The position numbers were made by a program, and so were the translations under genes. A stretch of 64,000 bases of DNA from Astrocystis sublimbata (lineage: Eukaryota; Ascomycota; Sordariomycetes; Xylariales; Xylariaceae), in assembly GCA_022453515.1 (NCBI GenBank), contig JAJNNY010000018.1, positions 1-64,000 of the forward strand, read 5' to 3'. The notes under the pieces were generated by a model. The model did no database searches. It was not told the origin of the DNA and saw only the letters and a list, made by a program, of their open reading frames with translations. Below are positions 56,581 to 64,000 of the stretch, one piece after another (the first letter of the stretch is position 1; each line of letters starts with the position of its first letter).

Positions 56581-59500
56581 TCTCGTCTAGGTTCCTGTCC
56601 GCTGGAAGCCACTGTATCCTATACCGAGCAAACATCCAACCTCAGTAGATGAGGAAGGAGGGTGTTTGCTACCAGCTGCGCAGCAAACGTTCTCTTTGTT
56701 TCCTGTGGGTTGTTATGCTCGCTTTGTATGGCCCCGACGTCGTCGAATTGATGTAGTTAGCTCCACGAGGTACCAATCGAACTGCCCGCATATGATGTAT
56801 ATGGTGTATAACGTAACCCAACATCAAGAACGAGAATCATGACAGGCACGCCGGGCAAGCGAGCTGAGACGGGATGGTGATATAAGAAGGCGTTATCATC
56901 GTTCCCCTGGCTTGCCCCGACTTCTATCCGTGAAGAGAACCGTTGGCCAAAGTCCTGGCCAAAGGACGAGGGAGCAGAGACGGCAGGGAACGGGTTGACA
57001 AGGGTCTGTCAACATTCGACGATCGTCTTGGTTCAGGGGTCGGAAGGAAGCAAGATGTCGAAGTGTGGAACCTCATCCAAATTACTACTAACTTGGAACT
57101 CTTTCCAATACACGTGTACGTGCATAGACTCGGATCGTTCGCTGCACAAGCACCAGATACGATATAGGGATATTATCGCAGAAGCGTTGTCTCAAACAGA
57201 TGCCAATGACGCACAACTTAGCTGCTTGCCATCTGCTTTTTTGTGGTGAGCACAGTTATACATAGCACGGGTATAATAGCACGCGACGGCGCCCGAACAG
57301 TCATCTCCACCCCTGTGCGCCAAGAGATCGGTTTCCAGGATCGACGAGGACATGCAGGGTTGGGTTTAATTATCAGACCATAGCCGTTGGTACGCTGCCG
57401 TCTTCTAGAAATCAGTCTAACCGTTCCTTTTCTACTTTTAGCAACCAGACACGGGGGTCTTCAAAATTGCTCTGTGATCAGTCTGGGTATGACGGTAGCG
57501 TCTCGTATGGAGAGCGGTGCGTGAGAAACATTGGCAGAGGACGTTGAGAGCCGTTTGCTAGGAAGTGAGAGACACGAACAGCTGGGGGGGGAACGTGGAC
57601 ACGGATAGTATGCAATGCAAGCCGTGCTCGAACTTATACTGGCACAACGTTGGGTCGGTGAGGGAGTGATAGGTAGAAAAGTTCCGAGCCCCTGCAGCAA
57701 TGATCTAGGTATATTATATATACATAATGGATATAGATATATATATGCCTACCTTGAATATAGTAGAGATATGCTATGCCATGCCATGCCATGCCATATC
57801 ATGTCGATATTCGTGCGCACCACGGTCATGGCCCAAGTTTGAATAAGCCTAAAGCCCAGTGGATATGGGATGGAAATGGATGCACAGATATGCACAAAGA
57901 TGGGGTATAGATGTTGGCTGGTGGCTGAGGAGGCAAAGTTTCCGTTTCGTGGTACATGCGCACGAGGCCTGAGCGAGGAGAGACCATCAAGACTATCACG
58001 AGCTGTCGGACAGCCAGCTGCATCTTGCCGCCGACCTAGAATCATGATCATGATAATATGTATAAATGTCTGAGATATAATAGAAACAGGCTGGAGGTGG
58101 AGTGGGTACTTATCCACCGCAAGCTGCAGGAGCCGCATCTCAACGTGGTTCCAAGTTCAGTTTGCTGCTGCATGCGAGGTTGGTGTCCGACCGGAATTTT
58201 CAGGCTTAGGTTGCATTGCAGTGCAGCTTCCGCCTTCTCTTTGTTCTTAATTGTTTACTTTTCTCAGATAGGTGACGGCTTCAGACACCACTCGCATGGG
58301 AGACACCCTGGGCATACTATAGTAGTAATATGCTTGCATCCTCGATGAACATCAAGCTTACCTATTGGGGAAAAGAAAACTACCTACCGAGGTAAGTACG
58401 GAGGTATGTAACTAGACCGCTGCTTGGAGCTCCAAAATACCAAATGCCTAGCTCGCCTAGTGCGCCGAGGTTCCAGGTAGCTTCCAGGTTTTATTCCACC
58501 AACTTGACTTACCTACGGCCGAGGACGGCTAAGGCTTATAGGCAGCTAGTTTGAGGTGCACTTACCTTATCCAGCTACCTTAGGTACCTATCTAAGGCAG
58601 TTCCTGGCGGCGACTGTCAGCGTCTCAATCTTGCCAACCCTTGCCCATGCCCCAACCCCGCAGTTCTGCCGCCGTTCGTGTCCCTCCCCCCAGACGGCCG
58701 TGAGTTGTGCAACCTACCCCAACGATGATTCGTGGTAGCGAGCGAATCGCTCCAAATCCACTAAGCGTGCCGGTTTCAAATATTGAGGACTGTGCACAAG
58801 CACACAGCTATGAAGCAGCCTGGAGGTGTCATTTGCTTACCTAGGTGCTGCCGCTGCCCGTGGAGGACAAATCATCTGTGTGGGAGCAAGATTTATGAAG
58901 CCGTGAAGCAGATTCCATACCTGGCACCTCGACTGGTACCTAAGGTACCTAGTAATGATTCAAGTTGCTGTTAACATGGGGTGCAATTAGGCACCTGCAG
59001 CTACATTAGGTACGGAGTACGTACGAGTAGTATTTTGATTGCGAAATGGATATCAACCTTTGTCGTCATGCTATTACTTACCAGGCCCCAGGTATGCAAT
59101 TGATTCGGCACTGTGCTGAAAACAGCACCGTGGCATGCCTGGAGGTTGGCTCGCAATATCCGATTAGAATTATCGTGCTAAGCTTTACCGCGCTCAGCCG
59201 CCTTCTGCCTCTCTGAGATTCTCACGGTGTGTACAGTAGATTACCTACTTACCTACCTTATTGCCCAGGTATCATTTACTTCTGTATAAACGTCTAGTCC
59301 TAATTGTGCGGCATACCTGCGTAACCGCAATTGGGTAGGTAACAGAGCCTCCTTCCATTCAAGTTGTAGCACCCAGCAAAATCCGCAAGCCCACTACGGC
59401 TTGGAAGGAAGATACGCGAAAGACAAGACGGGAAAATGCAACGGTGGAAGGCCAGCAAGCTGACATACCTCTATTCGTATGCGTACCTAATTATCTCAGG

Positions 59501-59806
59501 GGACCTCTGTAGGGCAGTAGGGCGGCTGCAACGGGTGCCCGAGCGGGACTAGTGTGCTCCAGTACCGTGTTCTAGTCCTAATCCAGACCTCGGAACTCTT
59601 CTCACTGGATGCTCGCGATATGGCAGTGGCTCTTACGGTTGGTAGTGCCAATACTCGGAAAAATTGCATTGGCTTGGTCTACCGTCTGATAGACAGGCAG
59701 ACAGACCACTTCCTGAGCTGAGCAGAGCTTCACCTCTCCTTTTTGCCCAGATACCCTAGACGCAACCTTCCAAAGGGCTCCAAAGGGGCTTCGTAACACT
59801 TCTAGA
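56581..59806. promoter_or_regulatory. long divergent intergenic region
   Basis: 3.2 kb between the starts of the 674-residue protein (-) and IPI3 (+). No gene supported. It holds a 4-copy atgcc tandem repeat at 57776-57795 and clusters of TAGGTA/ACCTAAGG motifs at 58370-58600 and 58934-58952. Confidence 0.5.
57776..57795 (+). repeat. atgcc pentamer microsatellite, four copies
   Basis: Four perfect tandem copies of atgcc, with a partial copy before and after. Intergenic. Confidence 0.9.
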
Positions 59807-61178
59807 ATGCTGACCGAATCTTATTTCGTGTCGGTCTCAGGCCCACCGCTGGCCAACAACACGGCCATCCCCAAAGACGCTGGCATATACGAACATACCC
59901 TTCATCCAACTCACGCTACCTCAGCCGTCCTGAAGAGAAGCTCGGCCCCCAGTGGAGGCCTGGCTGTGAGTGGCACACACATCTTTGCCGCTCAGCAGGA
60001 CAAGTCCTCCGTCCACGTCTATGCGAGACCCAAGGGCAACCAAGAGGCCGTCGTCAACTTTCCCGAGCGCATCCGTAGCGTCGCTCTCGCCCAGGATGTT
60101 CTTTTCCTGGGCACTCAGGAGGGCCGCGTCATTGTCTGGGAGGTATGTTGCTCCCAATGTCTCTCCCCCTGCATCGAGGACTGCACTGACTATTGAACAA
60201 TAGCTCTGTACTGGACGGCAGGTGACCACACCCCCGTGCCATGTTCAAGCCGTGACCTGCGTGGCCGTCACGCCTTACCATATACTCACGGGTTCTGATG
60301 ACTCCAATATCCATGTCTGGTCTCTCGCTCGCCTGCTGGAGCTTGACACCACCACTGAGCATGAGCCTCAAGAGACATTGTCTAACCACCGAGCCGCCAT
60401 CACCGCCCTTGCTTTGTCCAAGAGCGTGAACCCAGATACCAATATTTGTGTCTCCGCAAGCAAAGACAAGTCTTGTGTTGTCTGGAACTACCAGCTCGGC
60501 ACGCCGCTCCGCACTATCCTATTCCCGAGTGCCCCTATGTCGTTGGCCCTCGACCCCTGCGCTCGTGCCTTCTATGTCTCGACTGAAGATCGCTCTCTTT
60601 ATGCCGTGGAGATGTTTGGAGAGAAGGCCGTGTTTGGGCCCGAGAGCACTGAAGGCTCTGCCGTTCAGGTATCGGCTGCCTTTGGCACGGCGCCTCAAGA
60701 AGCCGGGCCAGCCACATGTCTTGGGCTTAGCTATGACGGAACCATCCTATTATCGGGACATTCTGGAGGCCAGGTGCGACGATGGGACCTAAGCAGCCGG
60801 GCTGACTCGACCGAGCTGGCAAGTTTGAATGCCACTGTTACGAATATCGCTTTTACCTCGCCCCTTTCCTCGTCCAATCCCTCTCGGCCCGTGGCCATCA
60901 TCAAGCCGTTTCTCGGAAACAGGAGCTACGCTTTCACCTCGCGCATTGAGTCAGACATGGCAAGTGAGACACGCTTCTCCAGCATGCTAAATTCGAGCGG
61001 GATACCTCAATATGTGTTAGAACAGGCTATCATGGAATTCCAACAACCTGCTGGCAACACTGCGGGCGACGCCGAACTGCAAAAAGAGAATGAAGAGTTG
61101 TGGGAAATCATCAACGAACAACGTGCTCTGCAGAAGAAGACGCTAGAGAGATATGTCGAGGCAAAATCAAAAGCATGA
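59807..61178 (+). CDS. ipi3: WD40 protein Ipi3 (Rix1 complex, pre-60S maturation)
   Basis: Two exons, 59807..60142 and 60204..61178, 436 residues; intron GTATGT...TAG of 61 nt. In yeast, Ipi3 with Rix1 and Ipi1 recruits the Mdn1 ATPase to pre-60S particles and is needed for ITS2 processing. WD40 repeats: SVHVYARPKGNQEAVVNFPERIRSVAL, FLGTQEGRVIVWELCTGRQV, CVAVTPYHILTGSDDSNIHVWSLARLLEL, ALALSKSVNPDTNICVSASKDKSCVVWNYQ, CLGLSYDGTILLSGHSGGQVRRWDLSS. A C-terminal helix (ELQKENEELWEIINEQRALQKKTLERYVEA) is typical of Ipi3/WDR18 and absent from most WD40 proteins. Orthology is likely on this architecture. Confidence 0.87.
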
Positions 61179-63538
61179 AGTCTATATGGCCTTGTTCGAA
61201 TACGTCGTGCAGGATATACGTGCAGTTGGCCATTTTCTCCATCTGAGTCCGATGTGGCTCCCTTGTTTGAGGCCAGGGAGTGAACTCCCGCTGCACCTCA
61301 AGCTATATATTTCGAGTCTGCGGACATACTAATCGGGAACCAAAAATCCTCAAGCTGCAGTATGGAGCACCATCTCGTCACCTGCTTGCTCCGCGCCACC
61401 AATTCACACCCCACTTCTGCTGGATTCGAAGTAGCATCGTTACGCAATTTTCAGGCGATAAGTCTCCGGTTTCCACGGGGATTTTACTACTTCAATCCTG
61501 GACTTGACGTACGACATGCAATGCATCACTTTGGACTGCCTAACAAATACTCGTACGTTGCTGGTTGCGGTTGCGCTCGACCTTGAGGACAACAACCCAT
61601 TGCGGCACGGGGGGTGCTAAGCTATCCATCGAGACAAGTCATACCCTGCTGGAGGAAAGGAAGCAGAAAAGAAAAACTGCAGGAAATGGCATCACAAGCC
61701 TAAGCGCTCATCACAGATAGTGTGATTGTGATTAACTGCAGTTGCGCCCGAGTCGGCATCGGCAGATCTCCAATTGGGAGCCTCGACGGAGAAAAGGACA
61801 ACGTAGGAAAGCGAGGCAATGGAGGTGTGTAAGGTCTATGCAGGTATCTGGGCGTTGTCTTGGTCATACTTGATCGCCATCCCGCCTCTTTGAGCGGGTT
61901 CCGTGACGGATGGCAGAGGAAATGTATGGACGGTAAGACGGTGAAGGCCCGCGCCAATCGCCGCTCGATCTTCTTTTCCCCGGCCTCGGAAATCGGACCA
62001 GCCGCCCATCTGCAGGCACGCCAGACCAACTGCTCTGGCCAACCACAGTAAAGGAAGACTGAGATTGTGTACATATGTCCAGTCGGAGGGGAATTCGGGG
62101 GAGGAAAATTCAATCGAAGCTCACCCATCCATCCACTTGTGCGCGCTTATGTACACTGGTGTGCCCTCTATGCAGTGTGACAGTGACACACGCAATTACT
62201 CTACTGAGGTCTACTCTACCTATCTACCTAACTGTGATTACCGCCCCGGATGTAAAAGCTTTTCTTCTCCCACATCCTCCATACCACCAACCCACCAACC
62301 TATCCTGCTTCCAGTGCGCATGATGCTAAGCGTCGCACCCAAACCGCCATCCATGATGCAGGAAGTCCTCAATAGACGTATGCATGTGTGCATGTGTCCC
62401 TTTGGGGATGCTGCATGGAGCTGGGACCACTGATCTACCCATATGTATGTATGTGTAGGTACTAGCTGACTGACTGACCTGCGTCAAACGTCTTGAATTC
62501 TCATTGGACGGGGGCAACCCTGACTGTTCTTGCGCAAAAAACAATTTGCCCCTAAGCTACTTACCTACATACCGAGACATATTTTACATGTAGGTACTAC
62601 TGCGTCATCAAAGACGAGGCAGCAAAAAAAAGTCAATAGTTCTAAGGGCGTCGGCCGGTCTGGACTTACTTCCTTTTCTTGCGTGCCGTTCAGCCGCATC
62701 GAAGTAGGTTTTAGTCACAGTGTCTTTGGTTTGTTTTTGTTTTCCTTTCGCGCAAAGAATACTCATTTTTTTATGCTTGACCGGTTTGGCTGTCTCTCAG
62801 TGAGTCAATACCCACCAGTCTGGTCTGTATGTAAGTCAATCAGTTAGTCATACATATGCATCAGTCGGACTGCGGACATACTCTATATCCTTCAGGGCAT
62901 TCATACTACGGCTACCTATCTCGAGTTTTGAAGTCTTCTGTGGTCAACTTAACTGTCGCCTGGCGAGATGATATTTGCTGGTTCGGTCCCTTCGTTGATG
63001 TGTCTTTCGGTTTGGATAAGTAAGTACTACTCCGATAGGTGTCCAGGGCGTTGTATAGATAATCACCTACGAGAGTGGGTTGCAGATTCAGATACATGTG
63101 TCAGCAGAACCAGCGCATCTTGTGCATTGCATGATTGTGGGTATCTATCTGTCTGTATGTCGCAGGGCTGCATGTTTCCCACAAGTATCTGCATCAGAAA
63201 TAGTACAAATTACAGGCCATTCCATTCATGTTGTCTATTCGAAGAGGGTATATATATTTATGTGTAATGAAGTCCACCGCCTGCAATGCTGATCAAGTGT
63301 CGGATGTAATTTTTGACCAGTATCCGAATGAATAGTCATGGTCCATCACCAAGGCTTTCTTCGTCGCCAGTTCGCTATAAAATCTGATGTAGATATATCT
63401 AGTTGTTCCCTCTGGAGGGCCATGTCTCGAAGGGTTATAAATCGAGAGCACTCGATGCAGTGTGTGTGCCGGTGTCTGTGTATTCTAGTTTGGCAACATC
63501 CGGGCCAAGGCATCGAAAGGCAAGTGAGTTACTCATCA
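61179..63538. other. convergent intergenic
   Basis: 2.36 kb between IPI3 and the Ras-like gene 3' ends. Short open frames only; no repeat or RNA gene recognised. Confidence 0.5.
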
Positions 63539-64000
63539 TCAAAGGATGACACATCTAGTTCGATGCGTTTCTCGTCGTCGCCTACGTTTCCTGTGGTGCG
63601 AGTACGGATCATACTCATCGTGCCGGTGGCCACTCGCATCCCCACCGGCATCTTCTTTTCGTAACATTTGACGACAAAGGTCAACGAAGACGGCTTCAAC
63701 ATTGGCTAAAATGATTGCATTAGTCCTGTGGCAACTAAGCTTGACACAACGAGTCGACTGTAAACATACTTTTATTCCGTGCACTCGTTTCATAGTATGG
63801 GACACCCCATCGCTGAGTCACCTCGAAGCCTCGGGCGCGGGGAATGGCCCTGTATTCTTCCAGATCCTCCTTATTGCCACATACAACTATGGGCACTTTC
63901 TCGTCATCCTTGATGCGGATTATTTCATCCCGTAGCCCGGCAACTTCATTCAGGGAGGCTGCTGACGTAATGCTGAAGACCAGGAGGAATCCCTGCCCCG
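63539..64000 (-). CDS. Ras-family small GTPase, RSR1/Rap-like (3' part, cut by window edge)
   Basis: Visible exons complement(63770..>64000, 63539..63705), about 131 C-terminal residues; the N-terminal half with the P-loop lies beyond 64000. Seen: QGFLLVFSITSAASLNEVAGLRDEI, the G4 motif NKED in VCGNKEDLEEYRA, the G5 motif ETSA in WGVPYYETSAR, then NKTNVEAVFVDLCRQMLRKE, a basic hypervariable region (HHRKRRRRRE) and a terminal CaaX box CVIL. Leu at the last position predicts geranylgeranylation, as in RSR1/Rap proteins, rather than the farnesylation of typical Ras. RSR1 homologues guide polarity and septation. The join K(T)NVEAVF across GTATGT...TTAG is phase-correct. Confidence 0.9.

Overview
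The window is nuclear DNA of a filamentous ascomycete (Pezizomycotina, most likely a Sordariomycete). The reasons are: compact genes with 0-9 short introns (about 50-110 nt) carrying GTAAGT/GTATGT donors and CTAAC/CTGAC branch sites; family content typical of such fungi (CFEM and thaumatin-like cell-surface proteins, an NpgA-type phosphopantetheinyl transferase, ATG29, HSPA12-like Hsp70); and no operons. I cannot name the species. Gene models were built by hand: exon joins were chosen so that splice consensus, reading phase and family motifs agree.

Layout. 1-18 kb is a dense housekeeping block: phosphopantetheinyl transferase (-), signal peptide peptidase (-), PPIL1-type cyclophilin (+), SAGA Sgf11 (-), Aurora kinase (-), an NAA50-like acetyltransferase (+), glucokinase (-), a CHORD-like zinc protein (-) and a tRNA-Lys(CUU) (-). 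18-25 kb is gene-poor and holds a 538-bp hAT-type MITE with an 8-bp target duplication. 25-34.4 kb carries an HSPA12-like Hsp70 (+), a thaumatin-like protein (+), a Yar1-like ankyrin protein (-), Pol III subunit RPC11 (+) and Mediator MED31 (-). 35-46 kb is accessory: a CFEM protein (-), a secreted FAD-linked oxidoreductase (+), a GPI-tailed protein (-), an unknown protein (+) and a possible antisense gene (-). 46-64 kb holds ATG29 (-), the PheRS alpha subunit (-), a second MITE, a multi-pass membrane protein (+), a 674-residue unknown protein (-), IPI3 (+) and the 3' part of an RSR1/Rap-like GTPase cut by the right edge.

Most genes act independently. They serve protein synthesis and RNA (PheRS, tRNA-Lys, RPC11, IPI3, Yar1), transcription (Sgf11, MED31), cell division and polarity (Aurora, RSR1), ER proteolysis (SPP), autophagy (ATG29), glucose phosphorylation (glucokinase) and activation of carrier proteins (PPTase). 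I see no secondary-metabolite cluster, CRISPR array or prophage-like system.

The most unusual observations are about splicing. The tRNA-Lys(CUU) gene is interrupted in its T arm, not its anticodon loop, by 60 nt with perfect mRNA-intron consensus (GTAAGC, TACTAAC, TAG). The last intervening sequence of the FAD oxidoreductase is a textbook [D1,2] stwintron. ATG29 contains a 10-nt micro-exon followed by a NAGNAG acceptor, and PheRS alpha has a GC-AG intron. On the protein side, the NAA50-like acetyltransferase has a canonical PCNA-binding (PIP) box near its N-terminus.
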